Below are positions 1-6,088 of a stretch of DNA of 7,875 nt, piece by piece. A program made the position numbers and the translations under genes. The stretch is taken from contig DLYY01000043.1 in NCBI GenBank assembly GCA_003447535.1, forward strand, positions 1 through 7,875, in the 5' to 3' direction. Source of the DNA: Bacteroidota bacterium (GTDB taxonomy: Bacteria; Bacteroidota; Bacteroidia; Chitinophagales; UBA8649). Within the stretch, counting starts at the first letter, position 1, and each line of letters starts with the position of its first letter. A model generated the notes under the pieces. It ran no database searches. It was not told the origin of the DNA and saw only the letters and a program-made list of their open reading frames with translations.

Positions 1-588
1 TCTGTGGGCTGAAAGGGGAGAGGGGTGAACACTTTTAAGGATTAGGTGGTCTCCTTGGATTAGTGGTTCTTTTCGCTGAGCGAAGCGACCCCATAACATG
101 AAGACAATATTTTCATGGTGCTTTGATAATTCCTTGATAACAAAATCGGTAAACTCCTGCCATCCGATATCCTTGTGCGACGAAGCCTCGTGCGCTCGTA
201 CTGTCAGCATCGAGTTTAGCAGCAGAACGCCTTGTGCTGCCCATGTGCTTAGATCCCCATGAGTGGGTATAGGTATATCTAAATCCATATTGATCGCTTT
301 GAAGATATTGATCAATGATGGTGGCGGTTTAATGCCTTGCGGTACTGAGAAGCTCAGGCCGTGGGCTTGCCCTGGAGCGTGATAGGGATCTTGGCCAAGA
401 ATAACCACCTTGACATCATGCAATGGAGTAGAAACAAATGCATTAAATATTTGGCTTTCCGGCGGATAGTGTACTATTCTCTCAGCACGTTCTTTGAGTA
501 GCTGTTGTTCTAGACTTTGAAAGGAGTCTTTTTGAAATGCTGGGTTAAGCAGTTCAAGCCAAGAAGAATGGATCTTAATGTTATTCAA
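1..588 (-). CDS. ung: Uracil-DNA glycosylase, family 1 (C-terminus cut by window edge)
   Basis: Removes uracil from DNA to start base-excision repair in the cytoplasm. An uninterrupted reading frame of 196 codons carries all family-1 UDG landmarks: the water-activating loop GQDPYH at residues 65-70 (catalytic Asp67), the uracil-stacking Phe in GLSFSV (Phe80), the uracil-reading Asn in LLLNSMLTVR (Asn125), and the DNA-intercalating loop HPSPLSAHR starting at His188. Family members are about 220-230 residues, so roughly 25-30 C-terminal residues lie beyond position 1. The start is inferred: no ATG fits, because the only in-frame upstream ATG (609-607) is followed two codons later by the TAA that ends the preceding gene. 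TTG at 588-586 gives a family-like N-terminus (MNNIKIHSSWLELLNP). It begins 15 bp after the gamma-lyase stop, in the same frame and strand, so cotranscription is likely. No Shine-Dalgarno motif is visible, as is usual in Bacteroidota. The identity is very secure; the exact start is not. Confidence 0.96.
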   Translation of the reverse strand, partial: MNNIKIHSSWLELLNPAFQKDSFQSLEQQLLKERAERIVHYPPESQIFNAFVSTPLHDVKVVILGQDPYHAPGQAHGLSFSVPQGIKPPPSLINIFKAINMDLDIPIPTHGDLSTWAAQGVLLLNSMLTVRAHEASSHKDIGWQEFTDFVIKELSKHHENIVFMLWGRFAQRKEPLIQGDHLILKSVHPSPLSAHR

Positions 589-603
589 AACAATGCAAAG
601 TTT

Positions 604-1755
604 TTATTGCATGGCACTGCTCAGGTCATCGATCAAGTCCTCTACATCTTCTATCCCAACACTAAGTCGAATCAAGTTATCATAAAGACCAATGGATTCA
701 CGTACTGCCTTGGGTACGGAGGCATGCGTCATAATAGCTGGATGCTCGATTAGACTTTCTACTCCGCCAAGGGATTCCGCTAAGGCAAACAGCTTAACGC
801 GCTCAAGTACTGTTCGAGCTGCCTCAATATCTCCATCAAGGTAGAAAGTAATCATGCCGCCAAACCCACTCATTTGTGTTGCAGCAAGCTCATGTTGTGG
901 GTGGCTTTTTAAACCCGGGTAAACGACTTTTTGAACACGCGGATGTTTTTCTAGAAATTCAGCGACTTGCTGGGCATTTTCTGCATGACGTTGCATGCGA
1001 ACACCTAAGGTTTTTATTCCTCGCAATACCAACCACGAATCAAAAGGGCTTGCACATGGTCCGATGGAGTTTTGAAGTGTAAAGAGCTTATGGTAGATCG
1101 TTTCATTGTCTGTCATGACCGCTCCTCCGACCACATCACTGTGTCCATTGATAAACTTGGTTAGTGAATGATAAGCAATGTCAGCCCCTAATACTACAGG
1201 ATTTTGAAAATAGGGAGACATAAAGGTATTGTCGACGACACTGAGAGTATTGGTGTCTTTAGCAATAGACGCAATGGACACAATGTCACTGATTTTAAGC
1301 GTGGGGTTGGTGGGGCTCTCAAGCCAAATCAAATCAGCTCCCTCTTGCAATGCCTTTTTGACGGCATTGAGATCAGTAGTATCGATGAAGGTGAAGTCGT
1401 GTCGGTCTTGAAACACCGTAGTAAAGAGGCGATAGGTTCCTCCATAGACATCATCACCACTGATAATTTTACTTCCCAAGGGTAACATATGCATAATCAA
1501 GTCAATCATACTTAAACCACTCGCCGAGGTGAGGGCATATGTTGTTTGCTCAAGCGAGGCAAGGTTTTCTTCTAATCGACTTCTTGTGGGATTATGGGAT
1601 CTTGTATACTCATATCCTTTGTGTTCCCCTGGGCTTGATTGCACATAGGTAGAGGTTTGATAAATTGGAGGCATTACAGCGCCTGTCTCCTTGTCTGGAT
1701 GACCTCCTGCATGAATCGCTCTTGTAGAGAATCCTTTATTCGACGAGTTTCCCAT
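604..1755 (-). CDS. Cystathionine gamma-lyase-type PLP enzyme (Cys/Met metabolism family)
   Basis: Fold-type I PLP enzyme, 383 residues, the normal full length for the family. Visible residues: the neighbouring-subunit phosphate site YEYTRSHNPTR (Tyr50, Arg52), the cofactor-stacking Tyr104 in DDVYGGTYR, Asp175 in VVDNTF which pairs with the pyridine nitrogen, the Schiff-base Lys200 in SLTKFINGHSDVVGG, and the substrate-carboxylate Arg363 in LIRLSVG. The C-terminal stretch AESLGGVESL...HPAIMTHASVP and Glu49 and Glu327 match positions linked to gamma-elimination in eukaryotic cystathionine gamma-lyase (human Glu59 and Glu339). The likely reaction is cystathionine to cysteine, 2-oxobutyrate and ammonia, with possible H2S release from cysteine. 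It overlaps the cystathionine beta-synthase-type gene by 20 bp, which supports the reverse transsulfuration role (as in Bacillus mccA-mccB) and suggests translational coupling. Family members are often annotated cystathionine gamma-synthase (metB); sequence alone does not settle lyase against synthase, but the context favours lyase. The start ATG is the first plausible one and gives a typical N-terminus (FSTRAIHAG at 9-17). Confidence 0.93.
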   Translation of the reverse strand: MGNSSNKGFSTRAIHAGGHPDKETGAVMPPIYQTSTYVQSSPGEHKGYEYTRSHNPTRSRLEENLASLEQTTYALTSASGLSMIDLIMHMLPLGSKIISGDDVYGGTYRLFTTVFQDRHDFTFIDTTDLNAVKKALQEGADLIWLESPTNPTLKISDIVSIASIAKDTNTLSVVDNTFMSPYFQNPVVLGADIAYHSLTKFINGHSDVVGGAVMTDNETIYHKLFTLQNSIGPCASPFDSWLVLRGIKTLGVRMQRHAENAQQVAEFLEKHPRVQKVVYPGLKSHPQHELAATQMSGFGGMITFYLDGDIEAARTVLERVKLFALAESLGGVESLIEHPAIMTHASVPKAVRESIGLYDNLIRLSVGIEDVEDLIDDLSSAMQ

Positions 1756-2782
1756 TGTCTTGTATGATATTTAAAATAGCTAGATCCTTTGCATCTCGCT
1801 CACGGTTAAGTGAGAATTTATTTTCTTCCATCCAGCGATCGTTGTACACTTTTGAGGCATATTTACTTCCTGCATCGTGAAGGATGACTAATATTCTTTT
1901 AGGTTCACTTAGCTTTTGAGCATAGCGTATGGCTCCAACGACTGCGGCACCACATGACCCACCTGCATAGATTCCTTCCTGCTGACATAGCGCTCTTGTC
2001 ATATGAAAGCTTTCTTCATCTTCAACCATTACAAATTCATCGATCACGTCAAAGTGAACATTTCCGGGAAGAAAGTCTTCTCCAATACCCTCGAGAAGAT
2101 AGCCATGGGCTCCACTCATATCTCCAGTCTCGTGATATTTTTTGAGGATGCTTCCCTTGCAGTCGACCCCGACTACTTGTAATCCAGGGATATGTTCTTT
2201 GAGATATTTACCTGTTCCACTGACGGTTCCGCCGGTCCCGACGCTCGCCATAAAGACATCGAATTCACCCTTGGTTTGCCGTAGAATTTCGGGTCCGGTC
2301 TCCATGTAGTGACATTCGGCATTGTAGATGTTGTCATATTGGTTGACATGAAAAGAATTTGGCAAGGATTTGAGGCTTGCAGCCACCGAGTAATAGCTTC
2401 TTGGGTCTTCTGGTTCCACGTGCGTTGGACATACTATAACTTTTGCTCCAAAGGCTCTTAGTGCGTCTATTTTTTCTTGAGATTGCTTATCGGCCATTAC
2501 AAAAATGCAATCAAATCCATGGGTGTTTGCGTAAAGGGCAAGACCAATGCCCGTGTTGCCTGAAGTACATTCAATGATAGTCCCTCCGGGTTTTAAGTCT
2601 CCATTCTTAACGGCTTTTTGCGCCATGTAGATTCCCATACGATCCTTAATTGATCCACCTGGATTAAGGTATTCTAGCTTGACATAAATCTCCGAATCGG
2701 TATCTTTCGTCACACGATTTAACCGAATGATAGGGGTGTTTCCTACCGCATCAATGATGGATGAATGTTTAAATGCGTCCAT
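1736..2782 (-). CDS. cbs: Cystathionine beta-synthase-type PLP enzyme, catalytic domain only
   Basis: Fold-type II PLP enzyme of the cysteine synthase/cystathionine beta-synthase family, 348 residues, cytoplasmic. Visible elements: GNTPIIRL (14-21), NPGGSIKDR with Schiff-base Lys46, the substrate loop TSGNTG (73-78), the phosphate-binding GTGGT (182-186), and GGSCGA (274-279) with Ser276 facing the pyridine nitrogen. Features favouring beta-synthase over O-acetylserine sulfhydrylase are EPEDPRSYYSVA (123-134), EGIGEDFLP (231-239) and the closing YASKVYNDRWM (308-318). The likely reaction is serine (or O-acetylserine) plus homocysteine to cystathionine. There is no N-terminal haem-binding segment and no C-terminal CBS (Bateman) pair, so S-adenosylmethionine control as in the animal enzyme is not expected. 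About 30 extra residues follow the core (319-348), charged and of unknown role. The next gene starts inside its 3' end (20-bp overlap), and the rhodanese-thioredoxin gene lies 64 bp upstream. A cysteine synthase function is the main alternative. Confidence 0.92.
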   Translation of the reverse strand: MDAFKHSSIIDAVGNTPIIRLNRVTKDTDSEIYVKLEYLNPGGSIKDRMGIYMAQKAVKNGDLKPGGTIIECTSGNTGIGLALYANTHGFDCIFVMADKQSQEKIDALRAFGAKVIVCPTHVEPEDPRSYYSVAASLKSLPNSFHVNQYDNIYNAECHYMETGPEILRQTKGEFDVFMASVGTGGTVSGTGKYLKEHIPGLQVVGVDCKGSILKKYHETGDMSGAHGYLLEGIGEDFLPGNVHFDVIDEFVMVEDEESFHMTRALCQQEGIYAGGSCGAAVVGAIRYAQKLSEPKRILVILHDAGSKYASKVYNDRWMEENKFSLNRERDAKDLAILNIIQDNGKLVE

Positions 2783-2810
2783 GATCTATTACATTTTTGT
2801 TAAGGTACTA

Positions 2811-2830
2811 CAACAAGGCAGTCTTTGTTG
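2811..2830. repeat. Inverted repeat between lipoprotein gene and CBS-type gene
   Basis: CAACAA (2811-2816) and TTGTTG (2825-2830) form a 6-bp perfect inverted repeat around an 8-base centre. On the minus strand it lies about 16 bases after the lipoprotein stop and about 28 bases before the CBS-type start. No T-tract follows on the minus strand, so it is a poor intrinsic terminator. It could be a weak attenuating or RNA-processing hairpin, or a protein-binding palindrome, or chance. Only the symmetry is seen; any function is inferred. Confidence 0.3.
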
Positions 2831-2846
2831 CTTCCTCTAGCGCTAA

Positions 2847-3587
2847 CTATTCGAGGGCCTTTTTGATTTCGTCTACTAGAATAGACTTTTCAGTTAAGCC
2901 ATTACTTCGCCAAACCTCCTTACCCTTGCGGTAGATAGCAAAAACAGGTATACTAGACACATTGAATGTTTTCCCTAGTTCCGGATTAGCGGCAACATCC
3001 ACTCGCTCTACATGTATAATCTCTCCATATGCCTTCTCAATGTCCTCAATAATAGGAGCCATGGCCTTGCAAGGAGCGCACCAAGGCGCATAAAAGTCAA
3101 GGAGTACTGCATTGCTTTCTTGGACTAATATTGTTAGTTCTTCTTTTGTAATCATCGCACTCTCTAAATCATTGAGCACTTTGGTTACCGGCAATCCTTC
3201 ATTTTGCCATCCATAAAGACCACCTTTTAAATTGTAAACTTCCATAAAGCCTTGCTCAGCTAGAATCGCAGCAGCTTGACTACTTCTACCTCCTGAAGCG
3301 CAATAGACTACGATAGGTTTAGATTTTTCCAACAGTTGAATCTTAGCTTCAAAATCATCGTCATAGAGATTGATTATCGTTGCACCTTCTATAATACCGA
3401 GCTGGGTTTCCTCAGGTGTTCTTATGTCAAGAATCAATGCCTTATCCATCAGCGTTTTTGCCAAAACCTCGTTGGATATATTTTCCAGTATGCCGCCTTC
3501 CTCGGGATGTTGACCTAGGCTATTACAAGCGAAGAAAAAAGTGGATACAAACAGTAAAATGGCAAGCCGTAAAGGATGAAAAAGCAT
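2847..3587 (-). CDS. Rhodanese-thioredoxin fusion lipoprotein
   Basis: A 246-residue predicted lipoprotein with two sulfur/redox domains. Residues 1-20 form a hydrophobic signal peptide ending in FFA-Cys21, an acceptable though not perfect lipobox; no clear acidic surface-export signal follows Cys21, so periplasm-facing anchoring is inferred. Residues about 35-135 are a single rhodanese domain: LILDIRTPEE (51-60), active-site loop CASGGR (Cys96 to Arg101) and the family's closing GGLYGWQNEGLPV (122-134). Residues about 145-246 are a thioredoxin domain: DFYAPWCAPC (164-173) with redox pair Cys170/Cys173 and cis-proline Pro214 in SSIPVF. The active site reads WCAPC rather than the usual WCGPC. 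Rhodaneses carry persulfide sulfur on the active cysteine and thioredoxins can reduce it, so an intramolecular persulfide relay is conceivable. It is first in the minus-strand gene run, ahead of the two transsulfuration enzymes. The domains are secure; the substrate is unknown. The start ATG directly precedes the signal peptide. Confidence 0.93.
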   Translation of the reverse strand: MLFHPLRLAILLFVSTFFFACNSLGQHPEEGGILENISNEVLAKTLMDKALILDIRTPEETQLGIIEGATIINLYDDDFEAKIQLLEKSKPIVVYCASGGRSSQAAAILAEQGFMEVYNLKGGLYGWQNEGLPVTKVLNDLESAMITKEELTILVQESNAVLLDFYAPWCAPCKAMAPIIEDIEKAYGEIIHVERVDVAANPELGKTFNVSSIPVFAIYRKGKEVWRSNGLTEKSILVDEIKKALE

Positions 3588-3682
3588 AATTGTAAGCGTA
3601 TTTGTTCAATAACGATAATGTAAGATAAAGCTACATTGAAGAAGAGAAATGTAATTGTGCTATTTTGTAAGAAATTATTTCT
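3588..3682. promoter_or_regulatory. Divergent intergenic region, presumed two opposing promoters
   Basis: This 95-bp AT-rich gap separates two divergently transcribed genes, so promoters for both must lie here or just inside the coding starts. Imperfect matches to the Bacteroidota -7 element TAnnTTTG are visible on the plus strand at 3652-3659 (TAATTGTG) and 3661-3667 (TATTTTG, one base short), and on the minus strand at 3633-3626 (TAGCTTTA). None has a well-spaced TTTG/TTG -33 partner, so no single promoter is assigned. No Shine-Dalgarno sequence precedes either start. The motif TGTAA occurs four times across the gap. Confidence 0.4.
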
Positions 3683-5938
3683 ATGAAACGGATTGTGCTA
3701 TTTGGGCTTCTTTTGCCCCTTCTCTCATTTGGTCAAATTCTAGTAGATGTACCACTCTCCGATGGTGTTTTACCTGCCACTTGGCAAAATGTTGATGTTG
3801 ATGGTTTTGCCGCTGATGTCTTTTATACCGATCAAGGGATTTGGGCCGGATTATCAGCTTGGGAAGAAGTAAACTTCTCTAGCTACGGACGAGCCTTTTA
3901 TTCTACGTCCAATTTTGAGACGGCTACAGGCAATGCCAATGATTGGATGATAACGGATGCGATCTCGATTACACAAGAAACTCGACTTGATTTTGAATTG
4001 GTCTCTTCTCAGTTTAATGGACCGGAAAGTCATTCGGTGTATATAGCCAATATGATTGCCGGTGCTGCGCCACAACCAAGCGACTTTGTTGCACCTGAGC
4101 AAAACTTCACAACAATTCCTGGACAGTGGTCTTCCAATGAAGTGGATTTATCAGCCTATATCGGCAGTACGATTTATGTCGCCTTTGTCAACGATAATTC
4201 TTCTTCAGGAAATATTCAGGGTATTCGAAACATAGTCATACGAGAACTTTTATCCAACGATGTATCTATAGAGGTATTTAACTCAAATGCTGTTAACCAA
4301 CGAACACCTTTAAATTCTACTACGCGCTATTCCGTATTGGATTATTCTAAGACGACTGCCTACCAACCACTTCTTACGCTAAGAAATCAAGGGTTAAATG
4401 CCCTGGACTCCGTAGTGATCACTATGAATATTGATGATGATGTTACAGGATATACCATTTCTGAAACCTACCAATTGTCCCAAGCGCTTCCTGCAGGCGA
4501 CACCACAACAATAGCCTTATCAGCCATTGGATTAGATACATTGTTCCCTGCCTTGCAGTCGAATCAAGAATTAGACGTTGAGATTTTTACGGATTCTTCT
4601 AATGGCAATGGGTTAAGTCTTGCAGAGGATACTGCTTTTTCCTTCATGATTAATCCTCGTCAGTATTTCTCACCACCTTACACTACTTCATTTGAATATG
4701 TTTTAGGCGGATCGTCCTTTAGTTGGGAGTGGAATGAATGGGGTTGGAAGTCCTTTGATGAAAACAATGACAATGATGCGATTCTCGTTGATGAACAAAC
4801 CAATTATACTGCGGCTGATGGTGCCTATATGTTATTTAGTGGCGTTCGTTACTCGGGAGCAGTAACTGATGGCGATATTGGTGATTATGTGGAAACTCCA
4901 GAAATGCAATTTGACGCTGGGGATTATGTGCTCTCTATGCTAGGTGCAGCAATAACCGGTAATGGATCAACGTTGGATGTTGATCTTGTAAGGCCAAACG
5001 GCTCTTCGCTTTCATTAGGCCAAATAAGCACAGGGGGAGGCACAACTCACCAAGCGGTTTCACTTGCCTTTAACATTTCGACTACGGATTCGGGGTATGT
5101 ACTTCGATTTACTGAGCGTAATGGCGAACGAGGGTCATGGGATTTGCTATCTATCGAGGAGTTAACTCCGCCTGTTGCGGGAGGAAATCTTGCGGCAACA
5201 GATGAGACTAATCCTTATGTGGAGTATTGCGATAAGAATATAATCTTAACCAATACTTCGGTGGCAACAGGTGGCAGTACGACAGTCGACTGGGGTGATG
5301 GTAGTGCCGTCCAATCCATGGCATCTGGAGCGAGTTTACAGCATAGTTATTCGTCTAATGGCAATTACACCATTACGGTCACCGCTACAAATCCTGCAGG
5401 AAGTGATCAGTTTACTATTGATTTAGAAGTAACGGATCCACCGGTGTTAAATGCAGATTTTATTGTAATTAATCAAGGCAATGGAAATGTGAACATCACA
5501 CTGGAAGAAACTTTCCCTTGTGGAGGGGTTCAAACCAATGTAGATTGGGGTGACGGTACGGTAAATTCGTCGACAAGCCACGTATATTCCGCGAATGGAA
5601 CATACACCATTACACTGACGGCACAGACAGCCATAGATATTGATCAATCCAATAATTCAGTGACTATTTCTGGCTTAGCGACATCAATTGATAATGACCT
5701 CTCTAGCGGATTTCGTGTAGGTCCTAATCCAGTACAAGATAAATTGCGAATATCATGGGAGACGCCAATTGATCACATTACAATCTTGGACGCTCAAGGC
5801 CGTGTTATGAAGGATTGGATGTCTTCAGGCAATACGTCAAGTGTAGTTTTCAATTGCAAAGATTGGCAGGCAGGAAGCTACATTATTCAGATTCAAGAGG
5901 GCCAGAATATGGGAGCAATCCCGATTCTTGTTGAATGA
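3683..5938 (+). CDS. T9SS-secreted multidomain protein (choice-of-anchor J x2, PKD x2, C-terminal sorting domain)
   Basis: A complete 751-residue secreted protein of unknown specific role. Residues 1-17 are a signal peptide with likely cleavage before Gln18 (SFGQ), typical of Bacteroidota. Residues about 20-190 resemble a choice-of-anchor J (cleaved adhesin, jelly-roll) module, ending IRNIVIREL. About 191-325 is a beta-rich stretch with the alternating pattern of CARDB/Ig-like domains (LTLRNQGLNALDSVVITMNI). About 326-495 looks like a second anchor-J-type module, with an aromatic cluster at 348-358. Two PKD repeats follow: about 500-585 and 590-665, each with VDWGDG and then NYTITVTA or TYTITLTA. 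Residues about 672-751 match the type A T9SS C-terminal domain: FRVGPNPVQDKLRI, ILDAQGRVM, and WQAGSYIIQI. It is therefore expected to cross the outer membrane by T9SS and be surface-attached or released after sorting-domain removal. No catalytic motif is apparent; adhesion, matrix or glycan binding is an inference. ATG at 3683 immediately precedes the signal peptide. A terminator follows 34 bp after the stop. Confidence 0.93.
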   Translation: MKRIVLFGLLLPLLSFGQILVDVPLSDGVLPATWQNVDVDGFAADVFYTDQGIWAGLSAWEEVNFSSYGRAFYSTSNFETATGNANDWMITDAISITQETRLDFELVSSQFNGPESHSVYIANMIAGAAPQPSDFVAPEQNFTTIPGQWSSNEVDLSAYIGSTIYVAFVNDNSSSGNIQGIRNIVIRELLSNDVSIEVFNSNAVNQRTPLNSTTRYSVLDYSKTTAYQPLLTLRNQGLNALDSVVITMNIDDDVTGYTISETYQLSQALPAGDTTTIALSAIGLDTLFPALQSNQELDVEIFTDSSNGNGLSLAEDTAFSFMINPRQYFSPPYTTSFEYVLGGSSFSWEWNEWGWKSFDENNDNDAILVDEQTNYTAADGAYMLFSGVRYSGAVTDGDIGDYVETPEMQFDAGDYVLSMLGAAITGNGSTLDVDLVRPNGSSLSLGQISTGGGTTHQAVSLAFNISTTDSGYVLRFTERNGERGSWDLLSIEELTPPVAGGNLAATDETNPYVEYCDKNIILTNTSVATGGSTTVDWGDGSAVQSMASGASLQHSYSSNGNYTITVTATNPAGSDQFTIDLEVTDPPVLNADFIVINQGNGNVNITLEETFPCGGVQTNVDWGDGTVNSSTSHVYSANGTYTITLTAQTAIDIDQSNNSVTISGLATSIDNDLSSGFRVGPNPVQDKLRISWETPIDHITILDAQGRVMKDWMSSGNTSSVVFNCKDWQAGSYIIQIQEGQNMGAIPILVE

Positions 5939-5971
5939 TTTTAAATCACAAATTGTTTTAATAATAACTAT

Positions 5972-5993
5972 GGGAACGAAAGCTCCCTTTTTT
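5972..5993 (+). terminator. Intrinsic terminator after the T9SS cargo gene
   Basis: GGGAAC-GAAA-GCTCCC (5972-5987) folds into a short stem with four outer G-C/A-T pairs, one A-C mismatch, a C-G closing pair and a GAAA tetraloop, followed directly by six T (5988-5993). It lies 34 bp after the stop at 5938, the expected place for a rho-independent terminator, and indicates that the downstream protease gene has its own promoter. Confidence 0.75.
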
Positions 5994-6088
5994 ATTGCCT
6001 TAAAGGGTGTGGACGCCTTGCAAAATATGATAAAGTGGATTAGGTAGATTTACTCTTCTCCTGTATATTGGGTCAACACTGAAAAATT
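5994..6088 (+). promoter_or_regulatory. Presumed promoter and leader of the subtilase gene
   Basis: This 95-bp gap lies between the terminator and the protease start. TAGATTTA (6045-6052) matches TAnnTTTG in all but its last fixed base and would give a short leader; the nearest upstream TTG (6018-6020) is 24 bp away, longer than the usual spacing. TATATTGG (6064-6071) is a second near match but lacks an upstream partner and sits close to the start codon. The promoter is inferred mainly from the upstream terminator. No riboswitch or clear ribosome binding site is seen. Confidence 0.3.

Noticed and set aside
607..609. ATG in frame with ung
   Set aside because: It is followed by CAA and then the TAA stop of the gamma-lyase gene, so it cannot start ung; it encodes Met382 of the lyase.
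517..753. Plus-strand open frame of 78 codons over the ung/gamma-lyase junction
   Set aside because: It is antisense to two genes with full family motifs, has no recognisable domain, and begins inside ung.
1204..1485. Plus-strand open frame of 93 codons inside the gamma-lyase gene
   Set aside because: Antisense shadow of a strongly conserved enzyme; its composition is explained by the opposite-strand codons.
604..1755. Assignment as cystathionine gamma-synthase (metB)
   Set aside because: Not excluded by sequence alone, but Glu49, Glu327 and overlap with a CBS-type gene favour the lyase direction; no homoserine acyltransferase is visible nearby.
1954..2145. Plus-strand open frame of 63 codons inside the CBS-type gene
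   Set aside because: Antisense to conserved catalytic segments (GGSCGA and EGIGEDFLP), with no promoter or start context.
1736..2782. Assignment as cysteine synthase (cysK/cysM)
   Set aside because: EPEDPRSYYSVA, EGIGEDFLP and the C-terminal YNDRWM are beta-synthase-type, and the partner gene fits transsulfuration.
3652..3667. Definite Bacteroidota promoter upstream of the T9SS cargo gene
   Set aside because: The -7-like sequences are imperfect and no TTG/TTTG lies at suitable spacing, so only a general promoter region is reported.
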